Below, one piece after another: positions 7,418 to 16,770 of a stretch of DNA of 26,203 nt. The stretch covers positions 1-26,203 of the forward strand of contig JAGCNK010000220.1 in NCBI GenBank assembly GCA_017645985.1, written 5' to 3'. This stretch comes from Bacteroidales bacterium (GTDB lineage: Bacteria; Bacteroidota; Bacteroidia; Bacteroidales; UBA3824). The notes under the pieces are model-generated. The model was not told the origin of the DNA. It made no database searches and saw only the letters and a list, made by a program, of their open reading frames with translations. The translations under genes were made by a program, and so were the position numbers. The first letter of the stretch is position 1; every line of letters starts with the position of its first letter.

Positions 7418-8593
7418 ATGACCCCCAAGGAGCGTCAACTGATACAGGAACACCAGTCTGCCAATGTTCACGATTTGGCTCTGCGGCTTCGCGACAGCGA
7501 CGATGTGAGGGCTAAGTTTGTGTTGCAACAGATTCAGGGTCTGCAGATTATGAGGCGCAAGATGCCGCTCTGGGCTGACAATCCCGACATAGAATATCCC
7601 GAGCATCTGCCGTTGGAGCAGTGCTCGTCTGCCTTTACAGCCGGCTACAAAAACGAGGTGGCGCAACGTCTTCTTGGTGATTTTGAACTCTTTACAGATT
7701 TGACAGGCGGATTTGGCGTTGATTTTTTCTCCTTGTCAGAAAAATTTCAAAAAGCCGTCTACAACGAGCGCAACGCTGACCTGTGCCATATCGTCAGCCA
7801 GAATTTTGAGGCTTTGCATCGCACCAATGCTGTTTTTCAAAACGCTGATGGAGTGGACTTTATCAAAAATTCCGCCGATCATTTCAACCTTATATTTATT
7901 GACCCTGCCCGTAGAAATGCCGACGGCAGAAAAACTGTCTTGATTTCAGATTGCGAGCCTGATATTCTTGGTTTCCAAGATATTATGATTCAAAAATCTG
8001 ACATTGTGATGATCAAGCTTTCGCCGATGGTGGATATTGCCGACTGCGTGTCAAAACTGCACAATGTGAGCGAGGTGCATATTGTGGCCACCGACAATGA
8101 ATGCAAAGAGGTGCTGATAATACTTCAACAAGGGTATGATGCCGAACCTAAAATATTCACTGTCAACGACAACCAGCGTTATTCATTCCGTCTTTCCTCC
8201 GAACGTGAATGTCAGGCAGAGTTTTTCCAAAGCAAAGATTTTGAGAAAAAATATCTCTTTGAGCCTAACGCCTCGGTGATGAAATCGGGAGCGTTCAAAA
8301 TTCTTACAAAAGATTTTCCAGTGCGTAAACTTCATCCGTCGAGTCACCTATATATTGCAGAATCAGATATTTGTGATTTTCCAGGACGGCGTTTTCAGAT
8401 TATCCGCACGGGTTCCACCAAGGATTTTAAAGAGATAAAGTCGGCAAATTTGGCTGTACGCAACTTTCCCGACAAGGCGGAAACCTTGAAGCGAAAGCTT
8501 AAAATCAAGGATGGAGGAAATTTTTATCTTTTTGCTACAACTCTTGTCGATAACGAAAAGGTTATAATTCAATGTGTTAAGATACTATCGTAA
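7418..8593 (+). CDS. PG_1098-like class I SAM methyltransferase with THUMP-like domain
   Basis: 391 residues from the ATG at 7418, 2 nt after the ligase stop; the frame is open further upstream but that part only shadows the ligase. SAM motif I is DLTGGFGVDFF starting at Asp94 and motif IV is FIDPARRNADGRK with Asp162. Long N-terminal helices (ELIQEHQ to ADNPDIEYP) and a C-terminal RNA-binding-like half match the conserved Bacteroidota family known from the PG_1098 structure, thought to act on nucleic acid. It is probably housekeeping and not part of the polyketide pathway, although transcribed with it. The exact substrate of this family is not established to my knowledge. Confidence 0.8.
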   Translation: MTPKERQLIQEHQSANVHDLALRLRDSDDVRAKFVLQQIQGLQIMRRKMPLWADNPDIEYPEHLPLEQCSSAFTAGYKNEVAQRLLGDFELFTDLTGGFGVDFFSLSEKFQKAVYNERNADLCHIVSQNFEALHRTNAVFQNADGVDFIKNSADHFNLIFIDPARRNADGRKTVLISDCEPDILGFQDIMIQKSDIVMIKLSPMVDIADCVSKLHNVSEVHIVATDNECKEVLIILQQGYDAEPKIFTVNDNQRYSFRLSSERECQAEFFQSKDFEKKYLFEPNASVMKSGAFKILTKDFPVRKLHPSSHLYIAESDICDFPGRRFQIIRTGSTKDFKEIKSANLAVRNFPDKAETLKRKLKIKDGGNFYLFATTLVDNEKVIIQCVKILS

Positions 8594-8621
8594 TTTTTTA
8601 TCCGAAAAAATCTTAACAATA

Positions 8622-8653
8622 TTTGACATTTGCCAAAAAATAACTTAAATTTG
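8622..8653 (+). promoter_or_regulatory. Bacteroidetes promoter TTTG-N20-TAAATTTG
   Basis: TTTG at 8622-8625 and TAAATTTG at 8646-8653 are separated by 20 nt, a textbook -33/-7 arrangement for the Bacteroidetes primary sigma factor. The predicted start of transcription near 8659 leaves a leader of about 25 nt before the ATG at 8684. This also shows that in-frame codons upstream of 8684 cannot be the receptor start. Confidence 0.8.
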
Positions 8654-8683
8654 CGCTTTAATAACCTTGCATTCTGCCAAATT

Positions 8684-11137
8684 ATGAGAAATAAGTTATA
8701 CGGCATATTAGGAGCGATACTGTTGAGTTTGCTGCCGCTGATTGCCTCAGCGCAGTTAGACACACTGCCTATCAACATTCGCGAGGTGTTAGACAAGTCT
8801 AACATCAGTTATGATGAAGTTGACAACGACAAAATCGTGATTTCTGCTGGTCGTACCGCCAAGAGTGTCGACGAGCTGCCTGTAACTATCTACATCATCT
8901 CTCACGACGACATTATCAAAAACGGATACGTGACACTGTGCGACGCGCTTAAAACTGTGCCTGGCATACGTGTTTCGCAGCCTTGTTCAGGTGAGTTTGG
9001 CGAGGGATTTATGCAGCGCGGAATGTTGGGCAACACCTACACAAAGATACTTCTCAACGGTGTGGAAATCAAGCCTTCGGCTCCTACTGGAATGCCTTTG
9101 GGTGCGAACATCCCCGTTCGTCAGGCCGACCGTATCGAGATTGTCTACGGTCCTGCGGCTGCAAGCTACGGCAACGACGCTTGTTCGGGTGTGATCAATA
9201 TCGTTACCAAGCAAGACATCGAAAAGACATTCGCAAGTGCCGACGTAATCACCGGCACAGGCGACTATCACTATATCAACTTTATGGCTGGCGGCAAATT
9301 TGGTCGTGGCCGTCACGTGGCGCAGTATATGGTGTACGGCACCAACCTCCGCTACAAGAATATGAATATCACCGACTACGACGAAAAAGACCTCTACAAC
9401 CGTTGGAACTATTTCCAGCAGCGTGGAACACCGTTTGTTTGCCATATCGACTCTTTTATGCCTATCGACATGACCCAAGAGAGATACGACAATTTGGACG
9501 CTATGTCGAATAGAATGCAGCCGGGCGGATTGAAAGAGTTTAGCGAGATAGTGGGCTACACCGCAGGATGGCACGGCGACACTTGGTATCCCGAAATTTC
9601 GCGCATACAGCAGGAGGCAGCCCAGGCAGGTATCGAGCTCAAATACCGTGGTTTGACATTCTTGTACAACTATATGCACCGCAGGGATTTCTCATCGCTC
9701 GGACAGACTCCTATGCTGTTCCGCTACGATAGTCCCGACTTTATGATGGGTGAAAAAATCATACGCGCGGTAGTTTCAGGCGACTGGACATTTGGAAATT
9801 TCTCCACCAACACAGTTTTGAAATATTTCCGCTACCGTTTGGACGACAATTCGCAGCGTGGCGTATGCTACTCGCCTTATGTGCAGTATATGTACGGCGC
9901 TGGCGACGACGCAGGTTTCGAGGAGAATATTTCGTATCAGCCTACCAAGAACCTCAGCTTTACTGCCGGCGTTTCGTATACTTACACCGGCGTGCTGCCT
10001 ATCACCAACGAATCGCCCTACAAGTTCCCGAAGGAAAAATACACTGCTTTTGCCAAGAACGTAGATTATTCTGATCCTATTTTTGGACAGTTTGGCATCT
10101 ACCCCTACGCATATTACACCAACGGCGCATACGCTCAGGGCGTGTGGGACTGGAAGATGATATCACTTACTGGCGGTGTCCGCTACGACTACAACTCGTT
10201 GTGGGGCAGCACCGTCAACCCTCGTATTGCTATGCTTGCCAAACTTACCGACAAGCTTACATTCCGTGTTTCTCGAGGATATGCCTACAAGGCACCTTCG
10301 CCACAGCAGCTTTATGGCGTTACTGGTGTGGACGGATCAATCACAGTGGCCAACGTTTTCAAACGTTTTGGCATACAGAAAGATACAACACTTGTGGCAT
10401 ATCAGCAAGTGCCCGCCCGCAAGCTTGAACCCGAGCAGGTGGCTTCTACCGAGTTTGGTCTCAGATACTATTTCAACCATACCAACTATGTGGACGCTAT
10501 CGTATATACCAACCGTGTGAAGAATCCTATCGACCGTTGCTGGGGCGAACTCGACTCCACATACGTAGGCCGTGGTAGTTCGGCTATATATACAAGCGAT
10601 GGCAAACAGTACACCAGAACATACCGCAATGTGGAAGATGCCGAAATCAAACTCCGTGGATATCAGTTGATTTTTGTGATGAAGGATGTGATTCCGGCTA
10701 TCAAGCTCAATGTCAACGGAGGTTTCACACTCTCTATGGGACATGAGAATATCTACGACCAGAACTCTGCCGACGAGTCAACTTACGGTCGTATGGATTA
10801 TATTCGCCAGACACCGCGCTACCAGGTGCAGCTTGCATTTGATTTCACATTCTGCCACAATATTATGCACTTCCGTGCCGAGAATGTTTATTGCAGCAAG
10901 TGGGCAAGAAAATATTACAGCAGTCCCGACAACGATTTGTTCTGGGCCGACGGATATTACAACCTGGATTTGGCTTACAGCCTGTCGATCGGCAAGAACC
11001 TTCACGCTATGGCGAAGGTTACCAATGTGCTTAATACACAGTACGGTGGAATCGACTCAAAAGAGATGGACGTAGATTTGCCATATAATCCGCAACTTTT
11101 ACGTAATTTAAGGCTGTGCCTATCTTACGAATTTTAA
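8684..11137 (+). CDS. TonB-dependent outer-membrane receptor
   Basis: 817 residues from the ATG at 8684, which begins a clear signal peptide (MRNKLYGILGAILLSLLPLI, then ASA|Q). The frame is open upstream to a TTG at 8630 but that part overlaps the promoter. A plug domain follows (VDELPVTIYIISHDDI, DALKTVPGIRV, RIEIVYGPAAASYGNDACSG, VINIVTK) and then a 22-strand-type barrel rich in aromatic residues, closing with NLRLCLSYEF whose terminal Phe is the usual barrel signature. It has no N-terminal carboxypeptidase-like domain and no SusD partner is next to it, so it is not a SusCD glycan importer. A siderophore, cobalamin or other small substrate is possible, but none can be named. The SpoIIE protein gene follows after 74 nt. 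Confidence 0.88.
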   Translation: MRNKLYGILGAILLSLLPLIASAQLDTLPINIREVLDKSNISYDEVDNDKIVISAGRTAKSVDELPVTIYIISHDDIIKNGYVTLCDALKTVPGIRVSQPCSGEFGEGFMQRGMLGNTYTKILLNGVEIKPSAPTGMPLGANIPVRQADRIEIVYGPAAASYGNDACSGVINIVTKQDIEKTFASADVITGTGDYHYINFMAGGKFGRGRHVAQYMVYGTNLRYKNMNITDYDEKDLYNRWNYFQQRGTPFVCHIDSFMPIDMTQERYDNLDAMSNRMQPGGLKEFSEIVGYTAGWHGDTWYPEISRIQQEAAQAGIELKYRGLTFLYNYMHRRDFSSLGQTPMLFRYDSPDFMMGEKIIRAVVSGDWTFGNFSTNTVLKYFRYRLDDNSQRGVCYSPYVQYMYGAGDDAGFEENISYQPTKNLSFTAGVSYTYTGVLPITNESPYKFPKEKYTAFAKNVDYSDPIFGQFGIYPYAYYTNGAYAQGVWDWKMISLTGGVRYDYNSLWGSTVNPRIAMLAKLTDKLTFRVSRGYAYKAPSPQQLYGVTGVDGSITVANVFKRFGIQKDTTLVAYQQVPARKLEPEQVASTEFGLRYYFNHTNYVDAIVYTNRVKNPIDRCWGELDSTYVGRGSSAIYTSDGKQYTRTYRNVEDAEIKLRGYQLIFVMKDVIPAIKLNVNGGFTLSMGHENIYDQNSADESTYGRMDYIRQTPRYQVQLAFDFTFCHNIMHFRAENVYCSKWARKYYSSPDNDLFWADGYYNLDLAYSLSIGKNLHAMAKVTNVLNTQYGGIDSKEMDVDLPYNPQLLRNLRLCLSYEF

Positions 11138-11211
11138 AATTTAGGAACAGTATTTGATAAATAGAAAAAAAAAGAAGTAATAATTAACAACAAATATACA
11201 AGGAAACACAG

Positions 11212-13932
11212 ATGCGCAACATAACCCATAAAGTTATAATCACCTTAACGGCAATATGTTTCTGCCTGACGCTCAATGCTCAGACGGGTGACATCATTGT
11301 TCGTCAGCGTGACAGCATCTCCGCACTTGTACAAAAAGAGACTGACGCTTCTAAGCTCGCCGTGCTCTACAACCAGTTGGCATACCGCTATCTCGACCTT
11401 GAAGACGACGCAAACCTTATTACCGCAGCCGAAAAATCACTTACGTATGCTCGTCAGAACAAGCTCGACAATATTGCCTACGACGACAATATCCTTCTTG
11501 GACGTGCCTACGCCAAAACCAACGATCCTGAAGACGCTCTTCACTGTTATATAGCAGCTCAGAACCTTTTGGACAAAACCGACGAGGGCAAACTCGCAAG
11601 CGCAGACATCGACACCGAGATAGGCCTTTTATATTTCGACCGACGTCACTACAACCGCGCATCTGAAAACTTCGCGTCATCGCTCGAGGAGTACAAACGC
11701 GCCAACGACGCCGAACGTATCAAACAAAACACCAACTATTTGGCTGTATGCGCTTATCTTAGCAACGAATACGAAGCGGCGGCAAATTATTACAACACCC
11801 TTCTTAATACATATAAAAAGGAGGGCGACCGCGAAATGCAGAAACAGTGCATGCGCCGTCTTGCCGACATTTATCAGAAACTCGGTCAGTACGACAATGC
11901 TTTGGATGTCAACTCCAAATTGTACGATATGTGCGCCACCGACGGCGACACACCTACCGCACTCAACGCACTCAACAATATAGCCTACTGTCAGGTGGCT
12001 GGAGGAAACAGCCAAAACGCTTTGGATATTTTCCGTCAGATTACCGACACCGACCAGCTTTTGGATCCTTCCGACGACCAGCTTGCCGGCACTTACACCA
12101 ACATCGGTCTGTGCTATCAGAATATGGGTCACGACAAGGAGTGCTACGATTATCTCACCAAGGCAGCAGAGATTCGCAAGAAAAACAATCAGGACGACGG
12201 CTATTCGCAGGTCAACAATATTTTGGCGCTTGTTTACCTTAAGAACAAGGACTTGCACAACGCCGAGCAGGTTTGTCTCGAAGCCATCGACGCTGCTGAG
12301 CGTGCCGGTGATCCAAAATTGCAGAGCGAGGCTTATCAAACTTACAATCAGATTCTTCAGGCCAAAGGCGAATACGAGAAGGCTTTGTCATACTACCAGA
12401 AGTACCTCAACCTTCGCGATTCTACTCAGCTTCACCGTATGATCGACGAGCGCGACCTCAACGAAGACCTCCGCCGTTTGGAGGAGGCCGAGAAACGCTA
12501 CACCGAAGAAATTGTTGACGCCGAAATTGCCGAGCTTACCAACCGTCAGCTCAAACTTATGGCTGAGGCGGCTCTGCGCGACAAGGAGTTAGCCGACCGC
12601 CAACTTGAACTTCAAGAGCTGGAGCAGGCACGATTGAAACAGCAACTCGCCCTTGCCCGCCAGCGTCAGGAGGCAGCCAAGCGCGACGCCGAAATCCGAC
12701 GTCTTGAGCTGGAGCAGGAGAGGTCCAAAGCCGAACTAGCACAGAAACAGGCTGAGGAACGAGAACGTCAGAGCCAGATCGACCGACTGAAAGCCGAGCA
12801 GGAGAAACAGGATATGGAGCTTGAGAACGAACGTTACGAGAAACAGCTCTATATTCTTGCTATTGTTTTGGCAAGTGTGATTCTCTTGGTTTCGTTGTTC
12901 ATCCTTATTATGGTACGACGCAAAAACCACCTTCTCAACGAGCAGAAGGCAGAAATCGAGTGCCAGAACGCCGCTCTCACTCAGAAAAACGAGGAGATTA
13001 TTCTCCAGAAAGAGAACCTCCAGATGGCCAACCAGGAGATTATGACCATCAACGAGGAGATAGGCCGTCAGAAAGAGATTATCGAAAACAAAAACAAGTC
13101 GATTACCGACAGTATAGTATACGCTAAACGTATCCAGCAGGCTGTATGTCCTCAGCCCAATTTCCTGAGAGACTACGGGTTGGATTACTTCCTCTTCTTC
13201 CGTCCGAAGGAGATCGTCAGCGGCGACTTCTACTGGTTTACCCACGATGGCGAATATGTGTTCGCAGTGGCTGCCGACTGTACGGGTCACGGTGTGCCGG
13301 GCGCTTTCATGAGTATGCTCGGCAACTCGCTGTTTACCAAGATTATTACCGAACGCAAGGTGTACGAGCCCTCGCAGATTCTCAACCAGCTTCGCGACGA
13401 GGTTAAGAGCGCTCTCCACCAGGAGAACATCATGTCGCAGCGTAAGGACGGTATGGACCTCTCGCTCCTGAAGATCAACACCAAGACCCTTATGCTCGAG
13501 TTTGCCGCAGCCAACAACAACGGCTACCTTATCCGCCATTACAACAAGGGCGAGGAGGAGATTGCAAACGCCAACAAGCAGGGTCGCGACTTCGTTACCG
13601 AAACTTCCGACGGTTATCTGCGCCTTATCACCCTGCCTGCCGACAAGATGCCTATCGGTGTGTATATCCGCGACAAGGAGAGCTTCACCACCAAGACCGT
13701 TCAGCTGCAGAAGGGCGACTCTATCTACCTGACATCCGACGGCTATATCGACCAGTTCGGCGGTAAGGAAGGTCGTAAGTTCTTGTCGTCTAACTTTACC
13801 CGTATGCTTGTGTCTATCAATTCGTTGCCTATGGAACAGCAGTGTCAGACAGTCATCGACACTCACGACAAGTGGATTGGCGACGCTTTTGTTCAAATCG
13901 ACGACATTATCGTTTTCGGTTTGAAGGTGTAA
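11212..13932 (+). CDS. Membrane-anchored TPR / coiled-coil / SpoIIE-type phosphatase
   Basis: 906 residues. Order: signal peptide (about 1-23, ending LTLNAQ); a periplasmic series of TPR-like helical repeats (about 35-400); a long E/R/Q/L-rich coiled coil (about 410-545); a membrane helix at about 547-569 (YILAIVLASVILLVSLFILI); a second coiled coil (about 575-640); and a cytoplasmic SpoIIE/PP2C domain (about 645-906). Metal-ligand acidic residues are visible: Asp672 in VSGDFYW, Asp689 in AADCTGHGVPGAFMS, and a late pair in QIDDIIVFG. Such proteins dephosphorylate serine or threonine on partners, often anti-sigma-factor antagonists of the STAS family; no STAS or anti-sigma gene is in the window. 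Its flanking TonB receptor genes suggest a link between uptake and signalling. AAGGA lies shortly upstream of the ATG. Confidence 0.86.
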   Translation: MRNITHKVIITLTAICFCLTLNAQTGDIIVRQRDSISALVQKETDASKLAVLYNQLAYRYLDLEDDANLITAAEKSLTYARQNKLDNIAYDDNILLGRAYAKTNDPEDALHCYIAAQNLLDKTDEGKLASADIDTEIGLLYFDRRHYNRASENFASSLEEYKRANDAERIKQNTNYLAVCAYLSNEYEAAANYYNTLLNTYKKEGDREMQKQCMRRLADIYQKLGQYDNALDVNSKLYDMCATDGDTPTALNALNNIAYCQVAGGNSQNALDIFRQITDTDQLLDPSDDQLAGTYTNIGLCYQNMGHDKECYDYLTKAAEIRKKNNQDDGYSQVNNILALVYLKNKDLHNAEQVCLEAIDAAERAGDPKLQSEAYQTYNQILQAKGEYEKALSYYQKYLNLRDSTQLHRMIDERDLNEDLRRLEEAEKRYTEEIVDAEIAELTNRQLKLMAEAALRDKELADRQLELQELEQARLKQQLALARQRQEAAKRDAEIRRLELEQERSKAELAQKQAEERERQSQIDRLKAEQEKQDMELENERYEKQLYILAIVLASVILLVSLFILIMVRRKNHLLNEQKAEIECQNAALTQKNEEIILQKENLQMANQEIMTINEEIGRQKEIIENKNKSITDSIVYAKRIQQAVCPQPNFLRDYGLDYFLFFRPKEIVSGDFYWFTHDGEYVFAVAADCTGHGVPGAFMSMLGNSLFTKIITERKVYEPSQILNQLRDEVKSALHQENIMSQRKDGMDLSLLKINTKTLMLEFAAANNNGYLIRHYNKGEEEIANANKQGRDFVTETSDGYLRLITLPADKMPIGVYIRDKESFTTKTVQLQKGDSIYLTSDGYIDQFGGKEGRKFLSSNFTRMLVSINSLPMEQQCQTVIDTHDKWIGDAFVQIDDIIVFGLKV

Positions 13933-13956
13933 TGTAGAAACCTTAAAACTATAACT

Positions 13957-16770
13957 GTGATAAGATTAAAGAATATTTTGCTGACGGCTGCTATGGTTGT
14001 TCTTTCCGGCAGTCTATTTGCTCAGAAAGTTATCACCGGCACTGTCTACGACAGCAATCACAAGCCGATTATGGGTGCGTCTGTTTCTGTAGAAGGCACC
14101 GATATTATGACCCTCACCCGCACCGACGGCACATATACAATCTCCGTTCCCGAGGAGTATGAGATGAATCCCTTGGTGGTGAGGTATGTGGATTTTCCTC
14201 CGCGCTACCTTTTCTCCAAAAACGTTTCCGACGTGGTGTTTGAAATCGTTCACGAGAAGACTAACGAGGAGATGGTGGTATCTACACAGAAGAGGTTGCA
14301 GACCGCAGTGGAGGTGCCTATCTCGCTTACTGCGTTTGACCAGGCCAAGCTCGACGAGCTAAACACCACTCAGATCGACGAAATCAGTTACTTTGTTCCG
14401 GGCTTCACCAATATCATTCAGGGACAAAACAAGGCGGGATATTCTATCCGAGGCGTTACTTCCGACGGTATGGAGAGCTTTTTCCAGCCCCGTATCTCAG
14501 TGTTTCTCAACGGCGTTACTGTTTCGCGCGAGCAGGTTTCGGCTATCGAGCCTTACGACTTGGAACGTATAGAGATTGTGCGTGGTCCTCAGGGAACTCT
14601 TTTCGGTCGTGGTGCTGAAATCGGAGCTGTCCACTTTATTACCAAGCGTCCCGAAAAGACATTTTCTGGTCACGTGACCGGCAACTACGGCGGCTACAGC
14701 CAATACGGCATTCAGGGATATGTCAATGTGCCTATCAATGAGAAATTTGCCGACCGTTTTGCGTTGAAGTACGATTATCACGACGGATATATCGAAAACC
14801 TTGCAGGAGGCAAGCTCAACGGACGAAACACTATCGCCCTTAGAAATACTTTGGGCTTTTATCCTAAGGCTAATTCCAAGTTTAACCTCATACTCGACTT
14901 CCAGTCCGACAACAATCCTGGCGTATGTTTCAAATCGCAGACGATAGCTCCCGATGGTGGCGACACGTCGCCTTTTACAGCCGCCTACCTCAACGGTGGC
15001 GACGCTCTTGGGCTTAAGCGCAACCTCTTTGGTCTAACTTTGGAATATGAGCACGACTTTAATTCAAATCTCGGTATATCAAACATTTTCGGTGCACGCA
15101 CCTGTTATGCCGACGAGTTTTTCGATGGCGACGGCACATATCTTTACATTCTTGACGCACAAGAGACCGCATCTCAATATCAGTTGAGCGAGGAGTTCCG
15201 TCTTAACTGGAACAATGGCGACCGTCTCAGTGGTTTTGTGGGCGCAGGCGCAATGTACGAATATTGCGAGCACTCAATGGTGACTAAATCAAACCTCAAT
15301 ATGATGTTCCCTGCCAGTGTGGGTCCCGTTTTGAGGGCTGAGTTTGAAAAATCGTTTGCGGTGCTGCCTGAGTCTATCAAGGAAGGCATCGACCAATATA
15401 AGGCTGTACTTAGCGCACAGTATCCTGCCTATTCTGATATGATAAGCCAGGCTTTGGACGCCTACACCGATGCGGTTTGTCCGCAGATAGCCACGTCGTT
15501 AAACGAACAGCTTGATGTTTGGTTCAAGGATTCGCAATGGGCTACCTCGCCTGATTTCGCTGGAGATACCAAGAACATTATCAGCGGCATCCTTATCAAT
15601 ACCCTCAACGGTATGATGCAGCAAAATCCGCAGATTTCGGCACTTCTCGGAGGTATGACTGCCGAGCAGGTGGTAGGCGGAATGGGCATCGAAGACAAGC
15701 TTGCTGGAATGAAAGCTTATTCAGGACTTACCTTGAGTCCCGATTACGAAGAAAACCATACCAACATTACCCGCAACTTTGAAACCGACGTGTTTGCCGA
15801 CGTCAACTGGAATGTGATGGGCAACCTTTATCTAACGCTCGGTCTGCGTGGTACATACGAAAAACAGAGAACAGGATATCTCTCAAATTCAGATACTTCG
15901 CCATTCCCCAGTGGTGAGAACATTATTTATCAGAATACCGACGGCGTAACTTATTGGATCGAAGGCGACAATTTCTCATGGGTGGGACGTTGCGTTATCA
16001 ACTATATGATCAACAATGTTAACAACATTTACCTGTCGTTTGCAAAGGGTCGCCGACCGGGCGTTGTCTATTTCAACTACAACCCCAACGACTCTGTTAT
16101 TCTCCGTCCCGAGGCGATTTTCAGCTTGGAGTTCGGTGCCAAGGGCAACTTGTTGCACAACACGCTTTCGTATGCCGCCTCGTTTTACGCTTACAACTGG
16201 CTGCATTTTCAGAGCAACGTAGCCTATGTGGACGAGCAGGGCAAGAACAAGTACAAGAACAACGACAAAGGCCGCGCTCAATGCTACGGGGTGGAAGCGT
16301 CGCTTAAATATACTTTCCCACGTTTCCTAAGCTTGTTCGCCGACTACACATATTTTGATGGCAAGTTTGCCGACAAGGACGAGGACGGCAACGAGCTGGA
16401 GCTTGCTGGACACAGTTTCCGACTCAGTTCTAAGCACGCCTTCGACTGCGGCTTGAATGTAGAAGTGCCATTCAAGGAACGTTACACAGCCTATTTCCGT
16501 CCCAACTATTCGTATAAGAGCAAGTTGTATTTTGAAGACAGCAACCGTGAGGACATATCGCAAGAAGGATGCGGAATCTTGAACGCCACTTTGGGTGTAT
16601 ATTTCACCAAGCGCAATATGTCGTACGATTTTGGCTTATGGGCAAAAAACATCACCGACACCCATTATCTTATCGACGCTGGAAATGCCGGTGAGCAAAT
16701 TGGTTTCCCCACTTTCGTGGCAGGAGCTCCTGCCAACGTGGGATTCAGAGTGGCAATCGGTTTTAAATAG
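13957..16770 (+). CDS. TonB-dependent receptor with N-terminal regulatory-like domain and large helical insertion
   Basis: 937 residues from a GTG start at 13957; the next in-frame ATG (13993) would destroy the signal peptide (MIRLKNILLTAAMVVLSGSL, then FAQ). Residues about 24-100 are a carboxypeptidase-D-regulatory-like beta sandwich (VITGTVYDSNHKPIMGASVS). The plug follows (VPISLTAFDQAKLDEL, YSIRGVTSDG, RIEIVRGPQGTLFGRGAEIG), then the barrel, ending in VGFRVAIGFK. About residues 449-595 do not look like barrel strands: they are helix-forming and Met/Ala/Gln-rich. The plug wording is closer to proteobacterial siderophore-type receptors than to SusC. It begins 24 nt after the SpoIIE gene and is probably co-transcribed. 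No SusD gene is present. The ligand is unknown. Confidence 0.87.
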   Translation: MIRLKNILLTAAMVVLSGSLFAQKVITGTVYDSNHKPIMGASVSVEGTDIMTLTRTDGTYTISVPEEYEMNPLVVRYVDFPPRYLFSKNVSDVVFEIVHEKTNEEMVVSTQKRLQTAVEVPISLTAFDQAKLDELNTTQIDEISYFVPGFTNIIQGQNKAGYSIRGVTSDGMESFFQPRISVFLNGVTVSREQVSAIEPYDLERIEIVRGPQGTLFGRGAEIGAVHFITKRPEKTFSGHVTGNYGGYSQYGIQGYVNVPINEKFADRFALKYDYHDGYIENLAGGKLNGRNTIALRNTLGFYPKANSKFNLILDFQSDNNPGVCFKSQTIAPDGGDTSPFTAAYLNGGDALGLKRNLFGLTLEYEHDFNSNLGISNIFGARTCYADEFFDGDGTYLYILDAQETASQYQLSEEFRLNWNNGDRLSGFVGAGAMYEYCEHSMVTKSNLNMMFPASVGPVLRAEFEKSFAVLPESIKEGIDQYKAVLSAQYPAYSDMISQALDAYTDAVCPQIATSLNEQLDVWFKDSQWATSPDFAGDTKNIISGILINTLNGMMQQNPQISALLGGMTAEQVVGGMGIEDKLAGMKAYSGLTLSPDYEENHTNITRNFETDVFADVNWNVMGNLYLTLGLRGTYEKQRTGYLSNSDTSPFPSGENIIYQNTDGVTYWIEGDNFSWVGRCVINYMINNVNNIYLSFAKGRRPGVVYFNYNPNDSVILRPEAIFSLEFGAKGNLLHNTLSYAASFYAYNWLHFQSNVAYVDEQGKNKYKNNDKGRAQCYGVEASLKYTFPRFLSLFADYTYFDGKFADKDEDGNELELAGHSFRLSSKHAFDCGLNVEVPFKERYTAYFRPNYSYKSKLYFEDSNREDISQEGCGILNATLGVYFTKRNMSYDFGLWAKNITDTHYLIDAGNAGEQIGFPTFVAGAPANVGFRVAIGFK

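Noticed and set aside
8594..8621. A/T inverted repeat ATTTTTT...AAAAAAT as a terminator
   Set aside because: The stem has no G-C pairs and no following U-tract, so it is not a convincing intrinsic terminator.
12736..13896. Long open frame of 386 codons on the minus strand
   Set aside because: It lies wholly inside the SpoIIE phosphatase gene, whose product has clear domains; the minus frame gives a Val/Leu-rich sequence with no motif and is a codon-bias shadow.
8684..16770. SusC/SusD glycan-utilisation locus
   Set aside because: Neither receptor has a SusD-like lipoprotein gene beside it and no glycoside hydrolase is present.
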